From: Paraburkholderia humisilvae
Lineage (GTDB): Bacteria; Pseudomonadota; Gammaproteobacteria; Burkholderiales; Burkholderiaceae
Direction: 5' to 3'
Assembly: GCF_902859855.1 (NCBI RefSeq)
Contig: NZ_CADIKH010000018.1
Coordinates: 1 to 64,000 of the forward strand
DNA length: 64,000 bases
The notes beneath the pieces are model-generated. The model saw only the letters and a program-made list of their open reading frames with translations, had not been told where the DNA came from and did no database searches. Of the stretch, positions 26,707 to 35,280 are shown in pieces (position 1 is the stretch's first letter; every line of letters starts with the position of its first letter). Both the position numbers and the translations under genes were made by a program.

Positions 26707-26809
26707 AGAAGCGAAGAATCAACGCGAAAGCCCGCCGCCACGCCAGGGACCAGAAGGGGTAAGCGCGAATGAAGTGCGGGCGCGTAAGTTTTCCTACAAT
26801 GGAACGACG

Positions 26810-28720
26810 ATGTACGACTTGCTGAAAACCATTGACGACCCGGCCACCCTGCGCCGCCTCGATCGCCGCCAGTTGCAACCGCTCGCCGACGAGCTGCGTG
26901 CCTTCGTGCTCGACAGCGTGTCGCAGACCGGCGGGCATCTGTCGTCCAACCTCGGTACCGTCGAACTGACGATTGCACTGCACTACGTATTCGACACGCC
27001 GCGCGACCGCATCGTCTGGGACGTCGGCCATCAGACCTATCCGCACAAGATTTTGACCGGCCGTCGCGAGCAGATGCACACGCTGCGTCAGCTGGGCGGC
27101 ATCTCGGGCTTTCCGCGCCGCTCGGAGTCGGAGTACGACACGTTCGGCACCGCGCATTCGAGCACCTCGATCTCCGCCGCGCTTGGCATGGCGATCGCAA
27201 GCAAGCTGCAACATGAAGACCGTTTCGCGATCGCCGTGATCGGCGACGGCGCGATGACGGCCGGCATGGCGTTCGAAGCGATGAACAATGCCGGCGTCGC
27301 CGACGACGTACCGCTGCTCGTGATCCTGAACGACAACGACATGTCGATCTCGCCGCCGGTCGGCGCGCTGAACCGCCACCTCGCGCGGCTGATGTCAGGG
27401 CGCTTCTACGCCGCCGCGCGCGCAGGTGTCGAACGCGTGCTGCGCGTGGCGCCGCCGATGCTCGATCTCGCGCGCAAGCTCGAAGAACACGCGAAGGGGA
27501 TGATCATCCCCGCGACGCTGTTCGAGGAGTTCGGATTCAACTACATCGGCCCGATCGACGGCCACGATCTCGATTCGCTGATCCCGACGCTGCAGAACAT
27601 CAAGGAATTGCGCGGTCCGCAGTTCCTGCACGTGGTGACGAAGAAAGGTCAGGGTTACAAGCTCGCCGAGGCTGACCCGGTGCTGTACCACGGACCCGGC
27701 AAGTTCAACCCGGCCGAGGGCATCAAGCCGTCGACGGCGCCCAGCAAGAAGACGTACACGCAAGTGTTCGGCGAGTGGCTGTGCGATGCCGCCGAACTCG
27801 ATGCACGCGTGGTCGGTATCACGCCCGCGATGCGCGAAGGTTCGGGTCTCGTCGAATTCGAAAAGCGCTATCCGGACCGTTACTACGACGTCGGCATCGC
27901 CGAACAGCACGCGGTGACCTTCGCAGGCGGTCTGGCGGCCGAAGGCATGAAGCCGGTCGTAGCGATCTACTCGACGTTCCTGCAGCGCGCCTATGACCAG
28001 CTGATCCACGACGTCGCCCTGCAGAACCTGCCGGTCGTGTTCGCGATCGACCGCGCGGGTCTGGTCGGCGCGGACGGCGCGACACACGCGGGCGCGTATG
28101 ACCTCGCGTTCCTGCGCTGCATTCCGAACATGACAGTGATGGCCGCTTCCGACGAAAACGAATGCCGGCAGATGCTGTACACCGCGCTCCAGCAGCCGAA
28201 CCCGACTGCGGTGCGTTATCCGCGCGGCGCGGGCACGGGGGTCGCAACCGTCAAACAGATGGCCGCGCTGCCGCTCGGCAAGGGCGAGATTCGCCGTGAA
28301 ACGTCGCAGCCTGCGGGCAAGCGCATCGCGATTCTCGCGTTCGGCACAATGGTCGCGCCGGCGCTTGCCGCCGCCGAGCAACTCGATGCGACCGTCGCCA
28401 ACATGCGCTTTGTGAAGCCGGTCGATGCGGATCTGATCCGCAAGCTGGCGGAAACGCACGATGCGCTCGTCACGATCGAAGAAGGCTCTGTGATGGGCGG
28501 CGCGGGTTCCGCCTGCGTCGAAGCCCTGCTGGCAAGTGGGGTTATCAAGCCCGTACTACAATTGGGACTCCCCGATCACTTTATCGATCATGGGGACCCG
28601 GCCAAGCTGCTCGCCGAATGTGGTCTCGATGGCGCTGGCATCGCGAAGTCGATCCGCGAACGGTTCATCGATCAGGTCAGCGCGGCGTCGGCCGGGAAGT
28701 CGGTGAAGCGCGTCGCCTGA
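26810..28720 (+). CDS. dxs: 1-deoxy-D-xylulose-5-phosphate synthase
   Basis: 636 residues. The thiamin diphosphate motif GDGAMTAGMAFEAMNN lies at about 145-160 and the general acid region IAEQHAVTFAGGLAAEGMKP near 363. The C-terminal transketolase domain is complete. It makes DXP from pyruvate and glyceraldehyde 3-phosphate, the entry step of the MEP pathway, and supplies the precursors used by ispA just upstream. The ATG at 26810 follows GGAACGACG and gives the family's MYDLLKTIDDP start. TACAAT (26794-26799) could be an internal -10. Confidence 0.96.
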   Translation: MYDLLKTIDDPATLRRLDRRQLQPLADELRAFVLDSVSQTGGHLSSNLGTVELTIALHYVFDTPRDRIVWDVGHQTYPHKILTGRREQMHTLRQLGGISGFPRRSESEYDTFGTAHSSTSISAALGMAIASKLQHEDRFAIAVIGDGAMTAGMAFEAMNNAGVADDVPLLVILNDNDMSISPPVGALNRHLARLMSGRFYAAARAGVERVLRVAPPMLDLARKLEEHAKGMIIPATLFEEFGFNYIGPIDGHDLDSLIPTLQNIKELRGPQFLHVVTKKGQGYKLAEADPVLYHGPGKFNPAEGIKPSTAPSKKTYTQVFGEWLCDAAELDARVVGITPAMREGSGLVEFEKRYPDRYYDVGIAEQHAVTFAGGLAAEGMKPVVAIYSTFLQRAYDQLIHDVALQNLPVVFAIDRAGLVGADGATHAGAYDLAFLRCIPNMTVMAASDENECRQMLYTALQQPNPTAVRYPRGAGTGVATVKQMAALPLGKGEIRRETSQPAGKRIAILAFGTMVAPALAAAEQLDATVANMRFVKPVDADLIRKLAETHDALVTIEEGSVMGGAGSACVEALLASGVIKPVLQLGLPDHFIDHGDPAKLLAECGLDGAGIAKSIRERFIDQVSAASAGKSVKRVA

Positions 28721-28766
28721 CGGCGTATTCGCCGTCCCTGTTTGGCGGCATTGTCCAAATTGAGTC

Positions 28767-28820
28767 GATGGGCCGTAGAGCCCATCCGGAACCGCCGGCC
28801 GAGGCCGGCGGTTGCCTTTT
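28767..28820 (+). terminator. Tandem hairpins between dxs and folE2
   Basis: Two perfect hairpins follow each other. GATGGGC/GCCCATC (28767-28786, 6-nt loop) comes first, then an 11-bp stem AACCGCCGGCC/GGCCGGCGGTT (28790-28813) with a weak T-rich tail GCCTTTT. The second could terminate dxs transcripts. Being about 60 bp before folE2, the pair could also be a regulated leader; no known riboswitch consensus is evident. Confidence 0.55.
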
Positions 28821-28873
28821 GCAGGTCGCCATTTGCACGCACGCGTTCGCGCGTGCCCGTGAGGACAAACAAG

Positions 28874-29683
28874 ATGAACCAGATGAACCCCGCTTTTGTG
28901 ATGCCCGACGTGCAAAGCACGGCCGATACCCGGCAGATTCCGATTCAGCGGGTGGGCGTCAAGGCGGTGCGTTATCCATTGACGGTTCGCACGCAAGACG
29001 GCGCAATACAGCCGACCATCGGCACGTGGAACCTCGATGTTCATCTGCCGGCGGAACAGAAGGGCACCCATATGTCCCGTTTCGTCGCGTTGCTCGAAGA
29101 GCAGGCCGGGCCGCTGGACGCCGGCACGCTGCGCACCATGCTGGCCGCGATGCTCGAGAAGCTTGAAGCGCGCGCAGGACGCATCGAAGTGTCGTTTCCC
29201 TATTTCGTCAACAAGACCGCGCCCGTGTCAGGCGTACAGAGCCTGCTCGACTACGAAGTGGTGCTGGCGGGCGAGCTGTGCGACGGCGTGACGCGTGTGT
29301 TTTTGAAGGTTCTGGTGCCGGTCACGAGCCTGTGTCCGTGCTCGAAAAAGATCTCGCAGTACGGCGCGCACAACCAGCGCTCGCATGTGACGATCCACGC
29401 GGAGCTGGCCGGCGATATCGCGATTGAGGACCTGATCCGCATTGCCGAGGAAGAGGCATCGTGCGAGTTGTGGGGGCTGCTGAAGCGACCGGACGAAAAG
29501 TTTGTCACGGAGCGCGCGTATGAGAACCCGAAGTTTGTCGAAGATCTTGTGCGTGACGTCGCGCAGCGGCTGAATGCGGACGAGCGGATCGTCGCGTATG
29601 TACTCGAAGCGGAAAACTTCGAGTCGATTCACAATCACAGCGCGTATGCGGTGATAGAGAACGACAAGCGCGCAGCGCAATAG
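28874..29683 (+). CDS. folE2: GTP cyclohydrolase FolE2
   Basis: 269 residues of the type IB enzyme that converts GTP to dihydroneopterin triphosphate, the first step of folate synthesis. Typical segments are GTHMSRFVALLEE, the metal-ligand-bearing VTSLCPCSKKISQYGAHNQRSHVT (about 150-173) and NFESIHNHSAYA near the C-terminus. Type IB enzymes can use metals other than zinc and often back up FolE when zinc is scarce. ATG at 28874 follows GAGGAC. A structured leader precedes it and an intrinsic terminator follows. Confidence 0.95.
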   Translation: MNQMNPAFVMPDVQSTADTRQIPIQRVGVKAVRYPLTVRTQDGAIQPTIGTWNLDVHLPAEQKGTHMSRFVALLEEQAGPLDAGTLRTMLAAMLEKLEARAGRIEVSFPYFVNKTAPVSGVQSLLDYEVVLAGELCDGVTRVFLKVLVPVTSLCPCSKKISQYGAHNQRSHVTIHAELAGDIAIEDLIRIAEEEASCELWGLLKRPDEKFVTERAYENPKFVEDLVRDVAQRLNADERIVAYVLEAENFESIHNHSAYAVIENDKRAAQ

Positions 29684-29731
29684 CTGTTGATGCAACGTTA
29701 GGCGCGATCGCCAGACTTTCGCGTAGATGTG

Positions 29732-29765
29732 CAAACGGCCGCTTCGATGCGGCCGTTTGTGTTTG
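29732..29765 (+). terminator. Intrinsic terminator after folE2
   Basis: Perfect 11-bp stem CAAACGGCCGC/GCGGCCGTTTG with a TTCGAT loop, followed by TGTTTGTG. It lies 48 bp after folE2 and between convergent genes. Confidence 0.8.
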
Positions 29766-29793
29766 TGCGGTGAGGGTTGTGTGACGTGGCGCT

Positions 29794-30819
29794 TCAGCGC
29801 GCGAGCGACGCGAGATCCCAGCGGGGTTTGACGGTGAATGCATAATCGGTATCGGCCTGCGCGGGCCAGCGTTGCAGCCGTAATGCGCCGGCGAGCGCGA
29901 TCATCGCGCCGTTGTCGGTGCATAGCGACAGGTCCGGATAGTGCACGTCGAAGCCGCGTTTTTTCGCGGCTTCCGACAGCGCCTCGCGCAACTGCCGGTT
30001 CGCGCCGACCCCGCCCGCCACCACCAGCCGCTTCAATTTCGTACGCTTAAGCGCGGCCAGCGATTTCGCGGCGAGCACGTCGACGGCCGCATCGACGAAG
30101 GCGCGCGCCAGGTCCGCTTTGCTCTGCTCGCAGACATTCGTGCCGAGCTTTTTCATCTGCGTGAGCACGGCTGTTTTGAGACCGCTGAAGCTGAAGTCCA
30201 GGTCGCCCGAATGCAGCATCGGACGCGGCAGCACGACGGCGCCCGGCGTGCCGAATTCCGCGAGCCGCGAGACTTCCGGACCGCCCGGATAGCCAAGGCC
30301 GAGCAGTTTGGCGGTTTTGTCGAACGCTTCGCCGGCGGCATCGTCGAGCGTTTCGCCGAGGGTTTCATAGACGCCGACGTCGGTCACGCGCATCAGCTGG
30401 GTGTGACCGCCCGACACGAGCAGCGCGACGAACGGAAACGGCGGTGGCGCATCGACCAGCAGCGGCGATAACAGATGCCCTTCCAGATGATGGATGCCAA
30501 TCGTCGGCTTGCCCCACGCCATCGCGAGGCCGTTCGCAATGCTCGCGCCGACGAGCAGTGCGCCGGCAAGCCCAGGTCCTTGGGTGTACGCAATGGCGTC
30601 GATGTCGGCGTGCGCGGCGCCCGAGCGCTCGAGCACCTGCTCGAGCAATGGCAACGCCCGACGGATGTGATCGCGCGATGCCAGCTCCGGGACGACGCCG
30701 CCGTACTCGCGATGCATCGCGATCTGCGAATGCAGCGCGTGCGCAAGCAGGCCGCGTTCCGTGTCGTAGAGCGCGAGGCCGGTTTCGTCGCAGGAGCTTT
30801 CTATGCCGAGAACGAGCAT
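29794..30819 (-). CDS. tsaD: tRNA N6-threonylcarbamoyladenosine transferase TsaD
   Basis: 341 residues, Kae1/TsaD family. N-terminal LGIESSCDETGLALYD, the metal-binding motif IHHLEGHLLSPLL (two His, about residues 110-122) and GGHTQLMRV, then VAGGVGANRQLREAL near 268. With TsaB, TsaE and TsaC it adds threonylcarbamoyl to A37 of ANN-reading tRNAs. Usually located next to rpsU in proteobacteria, as here (one flavoprotein gene intervenes). Confidence 0.96.
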   Translation of the reverse strand: MLVLGIESSCDETGLALYDTERGLLAHALHSQIAMHREYGGVVPELASRDHIRRALPLLEQVLERSGAAHADIDAIAYTQGPGLAGALLVGASIANGLAMAWGKPTIGIHHLEGHLLSPLLVDAPPPFPFVALLVSGGHTQLMRVTDVGVYETLGETLDDAAGEAFDKTAKLLGLGYPGGPEVSRLAEFGTPGAVVLPRPMLHSGDLDFSFSGLKTAVLTQMKKLGTNVCEQSKADLARAFVDAAVDVLAAKSLAALKRTKLKRLVVAGGVGANRQLREALSEAAKKRGFDVHYPDLSLCTDNGAMIALAGALRLQRWPAQADTDYAFTVKPRWDLASLAR

Positions 30820-30950
30820 GGGTCGGAGGGTGGGTGGGCGAAGCGCAGCGGGGTTTGCACGCGTCGCGCACTGAAGAAAATGCCAGTAAAAACTGAACTT
30901 ACCAGTATAGCAGTGCGTTACACCGCCCGCCGGCCCGGGCCGTTGCCGCG

Positions 30951-30976
30951 GTTACGGCTGTTACGACAGTTACAAT
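30951..30976. repeat. Three direct GTTAC repeats with 9-bp period
   Basis: GTTAC occurs at 30951, 30960 and 30969, ending in TACAAT just before the flavoprotein start, in the short gap after the divergent tsaD start. TACAAT could act as a -10. A regulator site is possible but unproven. Confidence 0.45.
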
Positions 30977-30983
30977 GCGCGCC

Positions 30984-32201
30984 ATGGAATCTTTCGATAT
31001 CGCGGTAATCGGCGCGGGCGCGGCCGGCATGATGTGCGCGTCGGTGGCCGGTCAGCTCGGGCGGCGCGTCGCGTTGATCGATCATGCCCCCAGGCTCGCG
31101 GAGAAAATCCGCATTTCGGGCGGCGGCCGTTGCAACTTCACGAATCTCTATGCGGGGCCTGCCAACTACCTGTCGGCGAACCCCCATTTTTGCCGGTCGG
31201 CACTCGCACGCTATACGCCGCGCGACTTCATCGCACTGCTTAAGCGCCATCGCGTCACGTGGCACGAGAAGCACAAAGGGCAGCTCTTCTGCGACCAGTC
31301 GAGCGACGCGGTGATCGACGTGCTGACACGCGAATGCGATGCGGGCCAGGTCGCATGGCGCCGGCCGGTCGTCGTCGACGCGGTGAGCCAGGCGCCGGAC
31401 GGCGGTTTCACACTGGGCACGCAATCGGGCGGGATCGTCGCCCGCGCGCTGGTCGTCGCGACCGGCGGACTGTCGATTCCGAAGATCGGCGCAACGGATT
31501 TTGCGTATCGGCTCGCGAAGCAGTTCGGGCACAAGCTGATCGACACGCGTCCGGCGCTGGTTCCGCTGACCTTCGCGGCGGCCGACTGGGCGCCGTTTTC
31601 GGCGCTCTCGGGCGTGTCCCTCGAGGTGCATCTCGCGACCGGCGCGAAGCAATCCGGTGGTCAGTTCGTCGAAGATCTGCTGCTGACCCATCGCGGATTG
31701 TCGGGGCCGGCTGTGTTGCAGATTTCGAGCTACTGGCAGCCGGGCGAGCCGGTTCACGTCAATCTGCTTGCCGAACGCGACGCCGCGTCCGCGCTGCTCG
31801 AAGCGAAGGCGGGCAGCAAGCGCCACATCGCGAACCTGCTTGGCGACTGGGTGCCGGCGCGGCTCGCGCACGTCTGGCTCGACACGCATGGCGTGCCACC
31901 GGACGCGCGCCTTGCCGATCTGCCGGACAAGACGCTGCGCAAGATCGGCGACGCGCTGTCGCGCTGGACGCTCGTGCCGAACGGCACCGAGGGCTATCGG
32001 AAGGCTGAAGTGACGCGCGGTGGCGTCGATACGCGCGAGCTGTCGTCGTCGACCATGATGAGCGCGCGGGTGCCGGGCCTGTATTTCATCGGCGAGGCGG
32101 TCGACGTGACCGGCTGGCTCGGCGGCTACAACTTCCAGTGGGCGTGGGCATCCGGCGTGGCGGCGGGGCAGGCTGCGGCTGATTTCGTCCGTGGGGCTTG
32201 A
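30984..32201 (+). CDS. HI0933/YhiN-family flavoprotein
   Basis: 405 residues. FAD motif at the start (IAVIGAGAAGMMCASVAGQLG), then the family signature EKIRISGGGRCNFTN at about 44-58, VVATGGLSIPKIGATDFAY, and a C-terminal FIGEAVDVTGWLGGYNFQWAWASG. These are the marks of the HI0933-like NAD(P)/FAD-dependent oxidoreductases, of unknown substrate; some members have been linked to tRNA or sulfur redox chemistry only by context. ATG at 30984 is preferred, since the ATG at 30975 lies inside the likely -10 region. Divergent from tsaD. Confidence 0.88.
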   Translation: MESFDIAVIGAGAAGMMCASVAGQLGRRVALIDHAPRLAEKIRISGGGRCNFTNLYAGPANYLSANPHFCRSALARYTPRDFIALLKRHRVTWHEKHKGQLFCDQSSDAVIDVLTRECDAGQVAWRRPVVVDAVSQAPDGGFTLGTQSGGIVARALVVATGGLSIPKIGATDFAYRLAKQFGHKLIDTRPALVPLTFAAADWAPFSALSGVSLEVHLATGAKQSGGQFVEDLLLTHRGLSGPAVLQISSYWQPGEPVHVNLLAERDAASALLEAKAGSKRHIANLLGDWVPARLAHVWLDTHGVPPDARLADLPDKTLRKIGDALSRWTLVPNGTEGYRKAEVTRGGVDTRELSSSTMMSARVPGLYFIGEAVDVTGWLGGYNFQWAWASGVAAGQAAADFVRGA

Positions 32202-32269
32202 CTCGTTCGTGCTTTTGTGCAGAACGTCTGCTATACTTCGATCCCTTTGCCAAAAACCGTTATTGAAAG

Positions 32270-32482
32270 ATGACGACCATTCGCGTAAAAGAAAACGAGC
32301 CCTTTGAAGTCGCCATGCGCCGGTTCAAGCGCACGATTGAGAAGAACGGCCTGTTGACCGAGCTTCGCGCGCGCGAGTTTTACGAAAAGCCGACGTCCGA
32401 GCGCAAGCGCAAGAAAGCGGCGGCCGTCAAGCGGCACTTCAAGCGTCTACGTAGCCAGATGCTGCCGAAAAAGTTCTACTGA
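32270..32482 (+). CDS. rpsU: 30S ribosomal protein S21
   Basis: 70 residues; MTTIRVKENEPFEVAMRRFKR followed by a highly basic C-terminal half (SERKRKKAAAVKRHFKRLRSQ) is S21. S21 helps initiation by supporting the anti-Shine-Dalgarno region. It heads the rpsU-yqeY-dnaG-rpoD cluster and is followed by a strong terminator, so downstream genes need read-through or their own promoters. Confidence 0.97.
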   Translation: MTTIRVKENEPFEVAMRRFKRTIEKNGLLTELRAREFYEKPTSERKRKKAAAVKRHFKRLRSQMLPKKFY

Positions 32483-32593
32483 TCACAGCGTTCAATCAGG
32501 CGTTTTCAGTAGGCGACGCGAAAAGCGCTTCGAGCCAGGGCAGTATGGTCCAAACCCAAGTGGCCGGCTGTCATTCGCGCGAACCCGCTTGAG

Positions 32594-32617
32594 AAACCCG
32601 CTTCAAGCGGGTTTTTG
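32594..32617 (+). terminator. Intrinsic terminator after rpsU
   Basis: Stem AAACCCGC/GCGGGTTT with a TTCAA loop and a following run of T (five T at 32612-32616, partly in the stem). An extra AACCCGCTTGA copy just before (32582-32592) could pair with the same right arm as an alternative left arm. Confidence 0.88.
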
Positions 32618-32689
32618 TGTTGTATACAGCGGTCGGCTGATGGCTGATCAATTCCCGACAACACCTTATCAACGTACGGCAGGTGAACG

Positions 32690-33136
32690 ATGAGTCTTAA
32701 GGTTCGGATCAACGACGACATGAAAGCCGCGATGCGCGCGCGCGAAACGGAGCGCCTCGGCACGATACGGCTACTGCTTGCGGCAATCAAGCAGCGTGAA
32801 GTCGACGAACGCATCGAACTCGATGACGCCAGCGTGACGGCGGTCGTCGACAAAATGATCAAGCAGCGTAAAGACTCGATCAGCCAGTTTGAAGCCGCGG
32901 GGCGCGCCGATCTCGTCGCGAAGGAAAACGCTGAGCTCGAGGTGCTGTCCGCGTATATGCCCGCGCAACTGTCCGAAGCCGAAATCGACGCCGAAGTGCA
33001 GGCGGCCATCGCGCAGACGGGCGCCGCCGGCCCGCAGGAGATGGGCAAGGTGATGGGCGTGCTCAAGCCGAAACTCGCCGGCCGGGCCGACATGACGGCG
33101 GTGTCGGCCAAGGTCAAGGCGGCGCTGGCGAAATAG
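32690..33136 (+). CDS. yqeY: GatB/YqeY domain protein
   Basis: 148 residues matching the YqeY family: MSLKVRINDDMKAAMRARE, RLGTIRLLLAAIKQREVDER, then the C-terminal ISQFEAAGRADLVAKENAELEVLSAYMP. The C-terminal half resembles the tRNA-binding tail of GatB; the function is not established. In beta- and gammaproteobacteria it commonly sits between rpsU and dnaG, as here. AGGTGA precedes the ATG. Confidence 0.92.
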   Translation: MSLKVRINDDMKAAMRARETERLGTIRLLLAAIKQREVDERIELDDASVTAVVDKMIKQRKDSISQFEAAGRADLVAKENAELEVLSAYMPAQLSEAEIDAEVQAAIAQTGAAGPQEMGKVMGVLKPKLAGRADMTAVSAKVKAALAK

Positions 33137-33140
33137 GGGT

Positions 33141-33172
33141 TTCCCGCGGACAGGAGTGGCGCGGGAATGACG
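33141..33172. repeat. REP-like palindrome TTCCCGCG...CGCGGGAATGACG
   Basis: Perfect 8-bp arms (33141-33148 and 33160-33167) followed by TGACG. CGGGAATGACG-ended palindromes recur between genes in many beta-proteobacteria. Here it sits just after yqeY, where it may stabilise or end the message. Confidence 0.55.
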
Positions 33173-33306
33173 TCGTTTGACTGACGTTTACTCTCATGTC
33201 GTTGCCTGGGTCCGCTTTTGTCCGTTTCCGATTTCGTCCGCGCGTCCTATAACGGTCAGAACGCACGGCCGACGTATCCGGTCCATTTGAAGGCAACGCT
33301 GATATC

Positions 33307-35187
33307 GTGATTCCGCACTCTTTCCTGCAGGATCTGCTAAACCGCATCGATATTGTCGACGTGGTCGGGCGGTACGTGCAGTTAAAAAAGGGCGGCGCGA
33401 ACTTCATGGGACTTTGCCCGTTTCACAACGAGAAGAGCCCTTCGTTTACCGTTAGTCCGACTAAGCAGTTCTATCATTGCTTCGGCTGTGGCGCGCACGG
33501 TACGGCGATCGGTTTTCTGATCGAGCATGCGGGATTGACCTTCCCGGAGGCGGTCAACGAACTGGCGCAATCGGTGGGCCTGACGGTGCCGCACGAGCCT
33601 TCGGCGATGCGTGGCGGGGGCGCACCGGGCAGCGGCGGTGAAGGGTATGCGCCGGCGGCATCGAAGGCGGTCACGACCGCGCTGTCGGAGGTGATGCAAA
33701 TCGCTTGTGATTTTTACCGCAAGCAGTTGCGTGGCGCACCGAATGCGATTCAGTACCTGAAAAAGCGCGGCTTGACCGGCGAAATTGCCGCTCGCTTCGG
33801 GCTGGGTTATGCCCCGGATGGCTGGCAGAACCTCGAGGTCGCATTTCCCAATTATCGGGACGACGCACTGGTCGAAGCCGGGCTTGTGATCGTTAGTGAA
33901 AAGTCCGATGCGCAGGGTCAGAATCGTCGCTACGACCGGTTTCGTGAGCGGGTCATGTTCCCGATCCGGAACGTGAAAGGGCAGGTCATTGCCTTTGGTG
34001 GACGCGTACTGGATGGCGGCGAGCCGAAGTATTTGAATTCGCCTGAAACACCCTTATTTAGCAAAGGAAGCGAGCTATACGGGCTGTTCGAGGCGCGGCT
34101 TGCGATCAGGGAACAAAAGTACGTGCTGGTGGTGGAAGGGTACATGGACGTCGTCGCGCTGGCCCAATTGGGGTTTCAGAACGCGGTTGCGACGCTCGGC
34201 ACTGCCTGCACGGCGATTCATGTGCAGAAATTGCTGCGCCAGACCGACACGGTGATTTTCAGCTTCGATGGCGATGCGGCGGGCCGCCGCGCGGCGCGTC
34301 GCGCACTGGATGCGTGCTTGCCGCATGCGGCGGACAACCGGACGATCCGGTTTCTGTTCCTGCCGACCGAGCATGACCCGGACAGCTATGTGCGCGAGTT
34401 CGGTACTGACGCGTTTGCCGGGCAGGTTGAGCGGGCGATGCCACTCTCGCAGTTCCTGCTGAATGAAGTGCTGGCCGGCAAGGAACTGGATCAACCGGAA
34501 GGCCGCGCACGTGCGCTCTTCGATGCGAAACCGCTGTTGCAGGCGTTGCCGGCCAACGCGTTGCGCGCACAGATCATGCATCTGTTCGCGGATCGCCTGA
34601 ACGTGCCGTTCGAAGAAGTCGCGGCGCTTTGCGAAGTCGATGCGCGGATCGCGGTCGCGGCGCGGGCGGCGCCTGCGCGCAAGGATCGGCGACGCGTAAC
34701 CGGTATCGAGCAACGGGCGCTGCGCAACCTCGTGATGCATCCACGCATCGTCGCGATGCTTGACGATGAGGCGGAGCATGAGTTGCTGGCTGTTGCGCAC
34801 CATGGCGAACTGTTTGAGGAAGTGCTGACGCATGCCAGGGCGTTGGGTGAGACAGCCGAATTTCAGTTGCTGTCCGATCTATTGCGCAACGGCGCGAACG
34901 CCCCAACCTACGAGGAAATCTTTCGCGAAATTCTGGACTATGATGAAAACGTTCGGGATTTGTTGCTGAAGAACCCGGAGGAAGCAAGTGTCGCCGAAGA
35001 GCGACTTGAGCATGAGCGCCTCGCCGGCGAGGAGCTGAAGGCGGCGATTCTCAAGATGCGTTACGACGCGTCCCGTGAACGCCTTGATCAGTTGGCTCGT
35101 CAATCCAGACATACGCCGGAAGAACTGGCGGAATTCAACGGTTTGAGTCAAAGGTGCGCCGACATGAAGCGCCAGCTCGGGCTGTGA
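33307..35187 (+). CDS. dnaG: DNA primase
   Basis: 626 residues. The zinc-binding domain is at the N-terminus (CPFHNEKSPSFTVSPTKQ then FYHCFGCG, about 38-62). The RNA-polymerase core has the Toprim motif VVEGYMDVVALAQ near 276 and FSFDGDAAGRRAA near 318. A C-terminal helical domain for DnaB contact ends the protein. It lays RNA primers at the replication fork. The start is GTG at 33307 (protein begins IPHSFLQDLLNRIDIVDVVG), the usual N-terminus; GAAGG is 13 nt upstream, so initiation may be weak, as often for primase. Confidence 0.96.
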   Translation: MIPHSFLQDLLNRIDIVDVVGRYVQLKKGGANFMGLCPFHNEKSPSFTVSPTKQFYHCFGCGAHGTAIGFLIEHAGLTFPEAVNELAQSVGLTVPHEPSAMRGGGAPGSGGEGYAPAASKAVTTALSEVMQIACDFYRKQLRGAPNAIQYLKKRGLTGEIAARFGLGYAPDGWQNLEVAFPNYRDDALVEAGLVIVSEKSDAQGQNRRYDRFRERVMFPIRNVKGQVIAFGGRVLDGGEPKYLNSPETPLFSKGSELYGLFEARLAIREQKYVLVVEGYMDVVALAQLGFQNAVATLGTACTAIHVQKLLRQTDTVIFSFDGDAAGRRAARRALDACLPHAADNRTIRFLFLPTEHDPDSYVREFGTDAFAGQVERAMPLSQFLLNEVLAGKELDQPEGRARALFDAKPLLQALPANALRAQIMHLFADRLNVPFEEVAALCEVDARIAVAARAAPARKDRRRVTGIEQRALRNLVMHPRIVAMLDDEAEHELLAVAHHGELFEEVLTHARALGETAEFQLLSDLLRNGANAPTYEEIFREILDYDENVRDLLLKNPEEASVAEERLEHERLAGEELKAAILKMRYDASRERLDQLARQSRHTPEELAEFNGLSQRCADMKRQLGL

Positions 35188-35223
35188 ACAGGAAGTGCAA
35201 GGGAAGGGCTGAAACGCAGGTGC

Positions 35224-35229
35224 TATAAT
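35224..35229 (+). promoter_or_regulatory. Candidate rpoD promoter -10 (TATAAT)
   Basis: A perfect -10 hexamer lies 51 bp before the rpoD ATG in the dnaG-rpoD gap. No good -35 is found at 16-18 bp upstream. It would let rpoD be made independently of dnaG. Confidence 0.5.
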
Positions 35230-35280
35230 AAAAGGTTTTCAGCGGTTCTATTTTCCAGGCAAAGGCGAAAGGCGATTGCA

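Noticed and set aside
35195..35229. Sigma-32 heat-shock promoter before rpoD
   Set aside because: A CTGAAA resembles the -35 element, but only 9 bp separate it from TATAAT and no CCCCAT-type -10 is present.
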